Source of the DNA: Bimastos eiseni
Taxonomy: Eukaryota; Annelida; Clitellata; Crassiclitellata; Lumbricidae
Assembly (NCBI GenBank): GCA_959347315.1
Contig: OY365810.1
Span: 28,324,924 to 28,388,923, forward strand
Direction: 5' to 3'
Length of the DNA: 64,000 nt
A model generated the notes under the pieces. The model saw only the letters and a program-made list of their open reading frames with translations. It was not told the DNA's origin and made no database searches. Shown piece after piece: positions 11,658 through 23,900 of the stretch; position 1 is the stretch's first letter, and each line of letters starts with the position of its first letter. Both the position numbers and the translations under genes were made by a program.

Positions 11658-11682
11658 TACTATTATTAATCCGATGCTTATA
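11487..11682. mobile_element. 196-bp element with perfect 26-bp inverted ends
   Basis: The segment 11487-11512, containing AAGCATCGGATTAATAATAG, is repeated exactly in reverse complement at 11657-11682. The 144-bp interior holds a TAA repeat, GTGACATGTG and a TA tract. The perfect terminal inverted repeats suggest a recent MITE or foldback element; the flanks are TA repeats, so a target duplication cannot be judged. Confidence 0.65.
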
Positions 11683-11703
11683 TATATATATATATATCGC
11701 TGA

Positions 11704-11735
11704 GTTGCAAACATGCAAAGTTGCATGTTTGCAAC
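11704..11735. repeat. Near-perfect palindrome (15-bp stem, 2-base loop)
   Basis: GTTGCAAACATGCAA, then AG, then TTGCATGTTTGCAAC: a fully paired hairpin just after a TA tract. Confidence 0.9.
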
Positions 11736-11756
11736 TTTCCATACATAATTTATTAG

Positions 11757-12740
11757 CAGGGCTCGAAATGGACCGGAACGCCGTTCCGGTTCGTAAAATG
11801 CAACGGTATCATCGTTCCGTTTCGTCAAATATGCTGGAACGCATCAGAACGCTGTTCCTTTTCGTCGAGTGAAAATTAAAATGTCATTTCGTGGTCATTC
11901 GAATCTGCTGCTCAGCTTGTTCCAAGTGAAAATTATTAAAAATTTTGATTGCAAAGTCCACTTTCTGTCATGGATTAGGCCTACAATACTAATCTTGTTT
12001 ATTTGCGTTGACGTCACATTTTTTTTACCTGACGACATCATGTCTAAAAACAAATATGGTCAATAAGAATGCTTGCGTATTTGTGGTCTCATTTTCAAGA
12101 ATAAAATAATCGGATTCAGAAATAAAATATAGTTGGTAATTAACCACCATGAGTTTAACGAATTGGTTGAAAAAACAGCCAGTTTTAAGTGATAACACTG
12201 CTAATGCGGATGTAGGCCTACCTTAAAAAAGAGTGCGCAACTACTGCTATTAGCGAGTTGGTGAAGAACTTCAAGAATATCAAGGTGAATATGTGTTGGA
12301 AAAATCTATAATTATCGTTGATGTCGTCAAAATAATAAAGTTGATTTGCCCGCCTGTTGGAACAAAGATGAGCGCGACAATTTTAAGCAATACAATGACT
12401 GTAAGAAATATGGCTTTGGCTTGCTCAGAAAGGAAATCGAACAATTTCGGGATATTTTGTGAAAACAATCTAAGAATTTCTTAACTCTAAACCATGGCAC
12501 GAGTGTTTTGTAGACTATTACCTAACGGTAACACTAAAGAAACCCAACAGTCTTGTTTGCGAAAAACCTATTTGAACATAAAAAAGTAATGCTTTTCTGA
12601 GTGTCTGATTGCCTACAACCTCGACAAACCAAAATAGCCAATGCCTTAATTATATGATTTTATTATAGTGCCTATTTCATGTTTTTCGTATAACCTTAAA
12701 ATCGTCCTGTGAATGGTCCAATATATTTACTAGTGTTCCG
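11757..12740 (+). mobile_element. Possible degraded DNA-transposon remnant
   Basis: It starts with AGCAGGGCTCGAAATGG, which resembles a common hAT terminus from memory, and includes the hairpin CCGGAAC-GCC-GTTCCGG near 11773. A short frame from 12150 reads MSLTNWLKKQPVLSDN, in the style of the start of some hAT-derived proteins, but stops after 25 codons. Other short frames (for example 12293-12484) match nothing I know. No right terminus or target duplication was found, so the element call is weak. Confidence 0.25.
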
Positions 12741-12790
12741 TTCCGTGTCAGCACTGTTTATTAGAAACATCTGTGACTGTAGGCCTAATT

Positions 12791-13777
12791 GCAGAAAAAT
12801 AAGCATTTGTGCAACATCATAAATTCACATAATATTTAAGTGAGACAATAATATAGGTATCGGCCTTTCAAAAATTGATACAGTCGACGTGATCTAATGG
12901 TTGGAGCAGTTTGGATAATCTTCGTCGTAAATCATCATGTAACAGTGCGCCAGACACCGGTCTATTATTAATATACGTCAGAGGTCGTTTGAGTCGGCGG
13001 GAGGAGTTCAATAAACGAGGTCAAGGACCTATAAACGAGGAAAAGGTAGGGCTACTTAAAACTCCTTTGGGGTTCCGGCTGGTGAGGTTAGTGGTTAAAC
13101 GATGGGTTCTGAAAACGCTTGGGTAACACAGGGTTCGGCAACGACCTGGTGTTCAATTTGTCTGTGAAACTATTTTAATTTTGTATTTTGGTTCGTCGCG
13201 AAGTTAACGAAACGAGGGATTAATATCAGTCCCAAACTAAACGGCGGTGTCATGAATGGGCAGTTGTTCACAAACCTACCAAAACAGTCCGTGATCTATA
13301 TGACAAATCGATGTTGATTAGTTGTCTAGAGAATTGTGTTTATCAAAGAATAACATGACATTGTGTAATATGTTTGGGCAATGTTGAATTTGCAAATATT
13401 TTAAACTAACACAATCAGTTGGAAACCTCATGGGCGCTGGCAAGCTTTTATAAAGTGGTCCTGGAGATAGTTCGGCAACACGAATCGAGACGCCGAAAAT
13501 TCGAACGTTGGTGAAACCCCGTCCAAAACTAAACATTATTCTGTTGTAGGTACAAAAACCTGAGAATGCAGAATTGGGCCTCGATTAAAATAGTAATAAC
13601 GCAAATATCAATGACATGTGAATTCTCTTTAATATAAATTTATACACAGATGTTAGAAATTAACCTATATAGATAATCATAGCAGAACATTTTTTCACAC
13701 TGAAAGTTCTCCGAGGAACCCTTGTTTTCACCTCACGGAACCTCTGAGTTCCACAGAACACAGTTTTGAAAATGCTG
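12791..13777. mobile_element. Possible hAT-like element with a recognisable right end
   Basis: The right end reads GAGTTCCACAGAACACAG...AAATGCTG, which on the minus strand begins CAGCATTTTC.AAACTGTGTTC, like hAT terminal repeats. The 8-mer GCCTAATT follows it at 13778 and also occurs at 12783-12790, but one base out of register with a CAG start, so the pairing is uncertain. The interior (about 12900-13540) is richer in GC than its surroundings and has no recognisable coding sequence. Confidence 0.3.
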
Positions 13778-14335
13778 GCCTAATTACTCAACCATGAATC
13801 TGGAATATCAAGACTAGAACTAATGACTACTCTACAACTAAATGAATTTTTGTATAAATTCAATAGTAGATTATTACCTCCGATTTTTGAGAACTATTTT
13901 GTACCCATCTATCATTGGCTCCTGTGCCCTATGCTCCTCAGACAACTAAGACATGTCTACGGTTGAACTAATACTCGCAGGTTCTCAGTTAAATGTGTAT
14001 GTCTGAATGCATGGAATAAAATTCCAAGTGACCTACAAGTTTCAACTAGTATTCATAATTTTAATTTAAAAAAATTGAAAATTCGTCTGTTAGCAATTTC
14101 ACTTGGTTGACATGTGTGCACTGATCATCTATTGAACAAGTTAAGTTTGTCATTTTCAATCTGACTTGTCTTTCTATGACACTGTTACTGTATTCCAAGA
14201 AAAGGGTTGCCCAACTAACAGGACCATCAGCCCCTTTAGAACACTTTTTCTTCCCTATTGCTCCCACTTAAGTTAATTATCAACGTATGTATTTTTTTAT
14301 CAAAGGTTCTTCTGTTGGGATCAATAAAAACATAT
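13778..14335 (+). mobile_element. LINE 3' end (reverse-transcriptase C terminus and tail)
   Basis: Translation gives LYKFNSRLLPPIF, a broken middle, then RRFSVKCVCLNAWNKIPSDL and LKKLKIRLLA before a stop. This is the order seen at the C terminus of many non-LTR retrotransposon ORFs (FMYK....LPPIF; WN.LP; FK..LK..LL). An AATAAA-containing 3' tail ends in TTGAATTGGAATGAAT. It is truncated at the 5' side and carries stops. Confidence 0.6.
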
Positions 14336-14940
14336 TGAATTGGAATGAATAATATAAATGGAGGTACAAGATTTCTAAAATTGAAAACGGACGTCTAACT
14401 GTCAGTTGGACAAGGTCTGAAATTACTTGTCATTGTCTCATTTAATCAAGTGTGGCTGCTAGAATCTCAAAGAACTTCAACTGGAAGTGTAATGACAGAG
14501 ACACACTGTTGTTGTCTAACCTTTAATATGTGGATGACTTTGGCCACCTCAAATGCTTCCAATTTATTTTGGAAGCTCTTGAGTTCTTGGACCCTTGGAA
14601 ATTAAGTTCTCTGCACACGATGCAGTGCTCATGAATCAGCTGGTGCATTTGGCTGAGCTTTTGAATCGCGCACCAGACAGTTTACTAGTAATAGCTGTGG
14701 TATGTAGGACAAGACCGTTGTATTGTAGGTTGGAATAGTTGCATCTTAGCACAATATCTTTATATTCTATAGAGCAGTTTATTTTTATCACATGAATATT
14801 TGAATATTTAAGCTTTGTTTTCTCAATTAACTGGCAGATAAAAAAATGTATTAATTGATTATACTTATATTTGTAATGAAACTGGTAAAAATCATGATTT
14901 CTACAAATACCTGTCATAACTTGTTCACATGTTGTTTGTG
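14336..14940. other. Upstream region of the metallophosphatase gene
   Basis: No coding sequence or repeat recognised. A splice-acceptor-like TTGTTTGTGCAG at 14931-14942 lies 12 bases before the start codon, suggesting that a 5' untranslated exon lies somewhere upstream in this stretch. No TATA box or CpG cluster stands out. Confidence 0.4.
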
Positions 14941-14954
14941 CAGCCACTCCTGCC

Positions 14955-17900
14955 ATGGATTTATCGACAAACGGCAGTAGTGGGCCTAGTGGCCTCAGGT
15001 CAGAGAAGACGATCACAATTCTACATTTCAATGATGTTTATAACATAGAAGCGCGTACTCAGGAGCCTGTGGGTGGTGCAACCAGGTTTGCAACTGCCAT
15101 GCGCCAGCTACGTCATCTTGATCCTCTGGTTCTCTTCAGTGGCGATGCTTTTAATCCATCGTTAAGTATGATCATGTGTATAGTTCTTTCACTCATTTAT
15201 TACAGTCGTGGTATTAATAATTAAAAAAATAATTGTTATAATAGTAATAGTCGTTGCCAAGCTGACAAAATACTCGCATATTTCAAGCTATATGCGTGAC
15301 ACATTGCACTAGCTCTCGGTTGAGGATAGGATCACATTCAAGATCATCCTCATGGGACGGACATCAGTGGTCGACACGGCTCCAGAATACAAAAGGCTCT
15401 ATATAAATAGCCTAATACATACATACATACATACAATAGTAGTGGTGCGGCGGTAGTGGTTATCGTAGTACTAGAAATAATAGCAGGGGCAATAATAATA
15501 ATAGTAATAAATAAGAATAATAATATGATTTGTACATTGCCATGGTACAGAAGATGCAGAAGAAAAGGTTGTACTGAACACAAGTTCAAAAATATCAATG
15601 AATTATGGTAACATTATTCTTTAAAGATGGGTATTGAGCTGTGATTTGATGGCACATTCTACACTTGGTCTGAAAGACAGTGGGTCCAGCAACAGATAAG
15701 TTAATTTTTTCAAACATTCCCTCAACCGGGCTAGTTAACCTTGTGCATTTAAACATCACTGTCCAATGCTGTACTGTTGTGTTATGCTCCAAGTCATTCA
15801 GAGTTTGATTGTTTAATAAAATACAATTCATGTAACATCAGTCACTGGTGACATAACTCTTCAGCCAAATAGAAGAAAATGTAGATTGATAAATGCATAG
15901 ATGTATATATGTATGCATCAAGATGCCTAATAATTGCGCTTTTTAGTTAAGTACTTCTCAAAGGCACTGCTGGTGATAATACGTGTACTCGTTGCACCGG
16001 TTAAACTAGATAAGCTAATTACTAGTTTTATTTAGTCAACATAATTATTGCAAGTCATTGCAATGATTCTGTGTACAGTCTAAAGGATATTGTTTTATAT
16101 CCCTCTATCAGTTTTGCATTTGTTGTTTGTAGTGAGTACTTTTACGAAGGGTAAACACATGGTCCCCGTTCTAAATGCTCTTGGTGTTCACTGTGCTGTC
16201 TACGGAAACCATGATTTTGGTAAATATATGTTCTGGTCAGTGTTAGATTAATAACTTGGTGTCGAGTTTTTAACAGGTTACTTCATGCTTCGTCTTTGTT
16301 TGCTTTCGGCAATTGGCATTATATCATATGTGATGATTGCAAAACCTGAACTGTCACAACTATTCTTGTAGAGAATCCATTGTTTCAGACTTTAGGCTTT
16401 GTTTCTCCTTTTCTTCTCTATTTCTTCTTAGATGAATTCATTCATTCAGTCATTTTTAAGATTCATATAGTGCCCCTCCTCAAGAAGCTGCTTGTAGGCA
16501 TTCCTAGCCCAACCTCATTGATATGAATCAGACTTGAGCAGCATGTAAAACAAAATAGTATTACTCTCTGGTAGCAGTCGAATCTCTAAGGGGAGTGCAT
16601 TCCCTTTAGAATGGGGTCGGGTCAACAACTTAGAAGGTGTGGTATTGCCTAGTCTTGGTGCTTGGTCCTGGGATTTGGAATTTACTGCCAATGTCTATTC
16701 GTTGTCATTTCTTTGTTGTCATGTAAAAATTCAGGATTTTATTTTAACTTTCACCATTGCCTAATTTTTGATTTCCCTGACCTATTGGAATTTAACCTGG
16801 CATCTCCACTTTGTTGTGACAATTTTGTATTATAATTTCTTTCAATTGATGCTCTGGGCAAGTTGATAACGTTTGATATGTCGTTGATGTGATATTGAAT
16901 ATTACAATAATGATGAAGTCATGACATTGATATTGATTTGACTGACAGTCTTCTGACTGTTTACTCCATCATAAATTCAAATATGCTGAAACGCATCAGT
17001 TGTGTTGTTTTTGGTGATTTTGAGCAGATTGTGGAGTAGACACATTGGTCAAGTTGGTTGAACAGACCAATTTCACATGGTTGATGAGTAACGTCTTCGA
17101 TCTGATTGAAGATGTTCCCTTGGCTAATGGAAAGCTGTCAACAATAATTGAATGGAAAGGCATAAAGGTGAGTACCTAGAGGACTAACAGTTAGTTATTA
17201 GTTTGTAACATGTGTAAAGCTGGTAATACAAAGCAAGCAGTGAAGGGTTACAATTGGTGATAGAAGTACAAACAATTTTGATTTACCAAAGTATTTTGAA
17301 AAATTATTTGCCAAAAATATTGTCAAACTACTATTTTATGTTGTATTCTATGAATACTTTTGATCAGTTGACTGACGGCATTATTTTAATTGTCACTTAA
17401 ATAAGGCTTTAATATTTTCAATTTTCTGTTTTGGATTATTTGTAGTTTGGGATTGTTGGTCTGGTTGAGGAGGAGTGGATTGCTACTCTGTCAACAATTG
17501 ACCCACAGGATGTCATGTGCATGGATTTCATTGAGGAAGGGGAGACCTTGGCTCAAGACCTTCGCAGCCGAGTCCGTCTTCAGCTCTGTTCATTTGTTTC
17601 TAGTTATGCACATCATTTATATATTTTTAATTGATAATTTTGTTATAAACATAGATCATTGCATTTGGGGAAATTGTGTTTAGCCTGCAGATTGTTATGG
17701 TTGTTGAGCTATCACAGTTGCATGTTTCAAAGTTGCAGTTTGATTATCATACTTTATTGTGGAAGAAAACACTTTCTGAGGAATCAGTCAGCTGCTGTTT
17801 TTTTTGGCAGTTACCAGTAATGTTTCGTTGTTATTAATTTTTTCTGGTGTCTCGAGTTCTCATTCTCATGTTAATCATATTTATCAATGTTACAATGGTC

Positions 17901-20900
17901 ACACAATAGCTTGGAGAATTTGAACGAATGGTTTATTGATGAGCAATTGATTTACTGACTGATCAAGCAACTCATTGATTAACTGATGGACTTATTAATA
18001 TCTAAGGATATGATGATGATGATACTAATTGTTTTATTTGTCTGATCAGGGAGCTGATTATGTGATTGCTTTGACTCACATGCGTTGGCCAAATGACATG
18101 CGACTGGCAGAGAACACAAAAGAAATTGATCTGATTTTGGGTGGACATGATCACGACTTTGATGTCAAGCAGGTTACTGACAAATTTAATTCTGTCTCAT
18201 TAATGGTGATGCTCGTTTAGTTTTACATGTTTAAATTGAGGGAGTAGAGTTAGTGATATAAGTTAATAGTTAATGGACGCCGATTTTTTACGTGTGTGCT
18301 GACATACATACACTCTGAAGACATGCAAATGACAGGTGTGGAACCATCAGAGTTTTTTTTACAGGCATTAGTTAAATACACGAATAATGTTTTGAACTTG
18401 AATAACTTGAAGATCCTTGAAAGCTGCATCCAATATTGCTGCCTTCATTTGTCCTCTTGTAGCTTAATTACTGTAATTTTCCTTTCCTCAACCTTGAATC
18501 CACCCAAATTAAGCATCTACAACTCATCCAAAATCTCTCACTCAAACTGTCGCCAGGACACTCGAGCATAACCACATCATCGATCCACTGGCTGAAAATT
18601 CCTGAGTGCGTCCGCTTCAACGTTCTATCACTAACTGACAATTTGCTACAATACTCGCAGCCAAAGTACCTTTGTGAACTCTTGAATATCCAGCCACATG
18701 TCGTAGCCAATAAACCTCGTATCTCATCCTCTCACATCCCTCCCCCATCACTACACTCCCAACTGTTCCAAGTACTAAACTCGTGAATTATCTTCCTGCT
18801 GAATTTCGCAATTTTTCAGTTCCTCCACCAATACCAACACTTGCACACCACCAGCTGCCTCAGGCTTTTGTATGTATCACTCCACAGGCTTTTCACTCCA
18901 ATTCAAAGTTTCACCTCTTAAATAATTCCGACCGTATTCAATCCGATTTTCTGATTTTTGTTCTTCTCGTTCTCAAGCAAAACTCGCTGTTATTCTTGAA
19001 ATTTGACTTAATGATGTTTTGCTGTTATAATATTCAGAGGTTAAGAACGGAAGTTACTAGTGCTTCGTATTCATGACTACTGCCTTGCTTAAAAGAACTT
19101 AGTACTATTGGATTATTTTGCAGAACTAGTGTGAAATATATGCTAATATCAGAATGTGTGTGTTGTTGTTCCTTAACATAGGTCAATAACAGATACGTCA
19201 TTAAGAGTGGTACAGATTTCAGGTACTTGGGTCAGATAACACTGACCTTCAAAAGCGATGGAACTGTTGGAGTTGACGTGAAAAAGATAGAGATTAATTC
19301 AAGTTTAGAGGAAGATGATGAAATGAAAGCAATTATTGCACAGTTCACAGGTGAACATCATTTTAAACTTTCCAAAGACTGATTTTCATGTTAATTTCCA
19401 AAGTTTTAACATTGCTCAATGAGTTATTGACATAATATGTCAATATTAATTAGTCTTTATGATAATATATTATATAATCAAGATTATTTCTCTGCAGATT
19501 CATAATCGCATGCATCTTGGCATTTTGTGATGAACTGGTTTGCACATTTCTGAACAAATCATGCAGCATTTCCTCTAAGGTAGAAGGGCTGTCATATTCA
19601 GAGGGAGGTCTTTCAGTGTGCGTCTTTCAAAAGCGAGCTACCTAGAATGAATTTTTCCTTGTATGTTGTTTTGATAAAAAGAAGATAATTTTTTATTAGA
19701 TGACAGCATTGACAGAAAGCATCTTATCGTCTTCATTGAACTCCATTCGTGTTATCTATGGCTTAACGTTTGCTTTTCCATGTCTTGAATTGCATTTGTA
19801 GACTTGATTGGTTCTAAGATGGAAACTGTTCTTGGTCATGTTGAAGTCGAACTTGATGGACGCTTTTCAGCTATACGAACATCAGAAACAAACTTAGGTT
19901 GGTTGTCACGTTATGTAAATTAAGTTTTGCTCACCATATTTTATTTTATTACTGGTAAACTCTGTGTCTGAAGTCGTGTTGTTATTGTCGATGCAGTTTG
20001 TTTCGTCAAACCCAGACCTTGAAGGATGAGTCAATAAATAATCTTTATCATTGTGTTTAATAATTTGTTCAATTGGATTGTTTTTAGGAAATTTTGTAGC
20101 TGACATTATGCTGAGTGCGACAAACGTTGATGTAGCCTTTCTGAACTCGGGTACTCTTCGATCAGATGCGATTCACCCAAAGGGACCATTCAAACTGAAA
20201 GATCTGATGATGGTCCTACCAACAGTTGATCAACTTGTTATCCTAAAAATAAATGGTACGTTCTTAAGCTATACAAGTGTTTATCATTATTATTTCTTGA
20301 TGTATTTATATAGAACAATGATGATGTAAAGTGAGAATTTATCAGTGGAACTAGGCAGTTTTTACTAGACATTTACTTAACAGGAATTGAACGTGTACTC
20401 TTCACATTTCAAAGCTAGATCTTGACCAGTTTACCACATGGGATATGGATAATTGGGCCACAGATAACCCATAGAAAGTTTGTTCCCTACTTTTGCCCCT
20501 GGGAAAATTTTCCTCCCAGGAGGTAGAAATAAGACATGACATGGCTAGTGACTACTAAATGACTTATAATAACTTATAATAAGAAACTTGAGATTTAATC
20601 ATTTGGTGACTAACCATTCTCTACTATTGAGTTATAATCCTGCTTGATCCATAGCTATAATATTAATCAATTAGTAGATCTTCTGTAAGCATTGTATATG
20701 AACCTATCATCATTGTCTGGACAATGGACTCTAAGTTTTTAATTGTGCATATTGTAGGTGAGCAGTTGGTTCGTGCTTTGGAGAATGGTGTCTCAAAATA
20801 CCCAGTACACGAAGGTCGATTTCCCCAAGTGTCAGGGATCACTTTTGGGTTTGATCCTGATAAGCCTTCGGGTCAGAGAGTTGATGCAAGGCATGTGAAG

Positions 20901-23900
20901 GTCCAAGGGGAGTATGTCCAACCGGACAAGGTTTGTGCGTCTTGTCACTGACTTCCAAGTTGGAAATGTAGGATGCATACCAAGTCTAACAACATTGTTG
21001 AACTCTTAACGTGATTTCAGAAGCACACATTTCTAACTGGTCTTGAAATGCATTTTAGCAAATGAATATATGACTTAGATACTCTTGTGAAACTGCTTGT
21101 GCTTTCCAATTTCTTATTGTGTGCTTATTTCTTGCTTCCTTAAAATTAATATTTTACTTTGTAGTTTAGCTGAATTCCCCTTCGTGAATGAAAAATGCGT
21201 GCATGAGTGAGTACTATAGGTCTACATGTGGTATGTATGTGTAAAATGCACCATTAAGAACATTTGGAAATATAAGGTAGATATTTCTTTCTTTCTTCCA
21301 TTGATAAGTGTTGTAACATAACAGTGTTGGTTTTTATGAAACACCTGGTATTTATCTTGGTAATTATCTTTGCAGGTTTATCGTCTGTGTACAAAAGCGT
21401 ACTTGGCTTTGGGCAAAGATGGCTACAATGTATTCACTGAATGTGAAATGCTAGTAAGATTTTTAATGATGTTTCTATATATTGCGGTTATCTGCATTTT
21501 ATTACTTCTCTGTTTGTCTCTTTAGAAAAAGCACTTTTGTGTAGGCATACCTTGTCTGTCATTATTGTGCCTACTTGTTCATAAACATTTAAAGTGAAAC
21601 CTGATTTCAAACTAAATTTTGATGTGTAAACAAGGCTTAATTCTGTAATAATTCAAGTCTAAGCATGATTATTCTATATTATATTACTGTAATGGCCATT
21701 GTTATATCTGATAATCAGGATTATCACATTTAAAAATGTGTTTTCCATTAATGGTATCTACCTTCCTTGAAAGAATGCCTGGGCATTTTGAACTGGAGTG
21801 ACATTTGACATAGTGCACAGGTTTGCCATAAAGGTTTCTAGATTAGACATATAAATGTGATGTTGGTTTAATGGTGTCAATAGGAGAATGACTTGCCAGT
21901 GTTGCCCTATTTCAGGTTTTCTCATCATTTAAAGGTGCAATCCTATTGTGTCAATTCTTGAAATGAACTTGCTGCTTAAAAATACATATTGTGCCTTATC
22001 AGTGGTTAAGCCATCCATCTTATTGAATTCACTTTAGATTGGTGTGTGCTTTTGGGAGGGGGATTCATTATTTGCATTAGCCCTTGAGAAGTGTTTGCCT
22101 TTGCTGGGCCTAGGCAGAAACTGTATATCCTGGAGTGCTATGTAAATGCTCTGCATGGATGAAAGAAGTGTCAATGTTCCTTGTAATAACGTTGCATTCA
22201 GATCAGTCCAGACGAGGGACCATCTCTAGCAACTATCGTTCAGAACCATTTTGAGGCTGTCCAGATAATCAAAGGTCAAAGGAAGCTCAAGTACAATCAT
22301 CGACAAAGCATCATATCAGTTGTCCAGTAAGTCCACAAACTTATACTTCTCAAGTTCTTCTGTATTCTATTTAAAGTTGTGATGAATTACACTCGTCTGA
22401 AGATATTCGTGTCTTGCACGGAGCAGTTGTTAAGATAGTCTTTATGATTGAACAGCTTATTCAAATAAAATACTCAGCTGACTAACAGAAGCAAAAAACA
22501 AGACAAAAAGTCCTTTCAGTTGATGTCTATGGTCAATTATATACACATTATAAACGCTTAGTCAAATGAAACATAGAGCCGGACTCTGTTTTCTTTCCAT
22601 TGAACAGGCAGACATGGATTTCTCTAATCATATCTCTTCTATGTGCACCATTGTATCACATGTGCTGATCAACTTCTTAATAGTCCATTATTAGTCAAAA
22701 TTACTTATGCACAGTTTCAACATTGTTTAGCATAGATAATTTTGATTATTAACATTTGTATAGAATTTGCTTTTCAACTCAATACCTTGCATATTCTGTA
22801 ATTTCCTGACTAAACATTAAATAATTTAATTTCTGGTTGTAGAATTAAGAAACAACATTTATTTTCTGATTGCTTTGACTATGGTAGTTGGCAATGCATG
22901 CTAGCTGGTAGCAAACTATGCAAATAGCGATATTATGAGGTACTTGAAAGACACTTTATTAAATGTCACAACCTAGCTACATGATATTAATGGGAAATCA
23001 TGCAAATGTGGTCATTGATACAACATTTAATAATAACTACACCATGTTGGCCCTTCAGCTTGGAACTGTCTTTCACAGTCCCTGCGCCTATAATTACTGA
23101 CCCTCCCGCCTTGTCAGTTTCGGAGATGCCTTAAGACTTTCCTGTTCCCTTACCCAAACACAGACGCCTGTTGTGAGCGCTGCTGATTCGAGCAGCGCTA
23201 TATATATACTTTATTACATTATATTTGATAATAACAACTGTTCTTTGGCTGATGAAGTTAAATATTCTGATAAATCTGATTCTTAGGCGAATTGAAATTG
23301 CTCGACAGTTTTTAAAGATGGCCGATTTGAGCTTCCAGAGTTCTGCATCACCAGATATGTCATCCTGCTCCCCGATGTCGTCGTCACCAAGTCGTAGAAC
23401 GAGCCTCTGTAACCCTGAGCGCTCAAAGAGCATTCTGATGAGGAGAACGAGCATAGACATGGCCGAGACGGAGCAGTCTGGTGCTGCACTGGCTCCTGAA
23501 GTCGAAGGAAGAATATTCATCGTCAGTGACAGGGTTAGAGACCAACTGAATGTCAAATGTCACTTTCTGCAGTCATGTGACTCTGTTCAGTTTTGCCTTG
23601 AACTTCCTGCAGGTTGAACTGCGATATTTAGCACCTTTTGAATTTTTTAAATGGTGCTCTGTCCCATTTCCACTAGTTTAGGTGTAGAAAAACCCAGAAA
23701 GGGTCTTCTGTAACCTTAGCTAGACTTCATAAGACATTATTGTTGACAGTCTGAAACTATTTTGACATTTTCATATATGTGTACTAGTCTGACTTTTTGT
23801 TTATCTAAGGCGTATAATCTTGTTACAGTATCTTTTTTGTTGCTTGTAATTGTAACTTTGGATATCATTTCACTTTCCATGTCTAATTTTCTGTTCTTTG

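Noticed and set aside
12889..12960. Third tRNA-like SINE head (GTGATCTAATGGTTGGAGC)
   Set aside because: The A-box-like stretch is suggestive but no B box follows at a workable distance.
14636..15031. 131-codon open frame on the minus strand
   Set aside because: It overlaps the first coding exon of the phosphatase gene in antisense and resembles no protein.
18029..18220. Independent small gene
   Set aside because: It is exon 5 of the phosphatase gene read through into its flanking introns.
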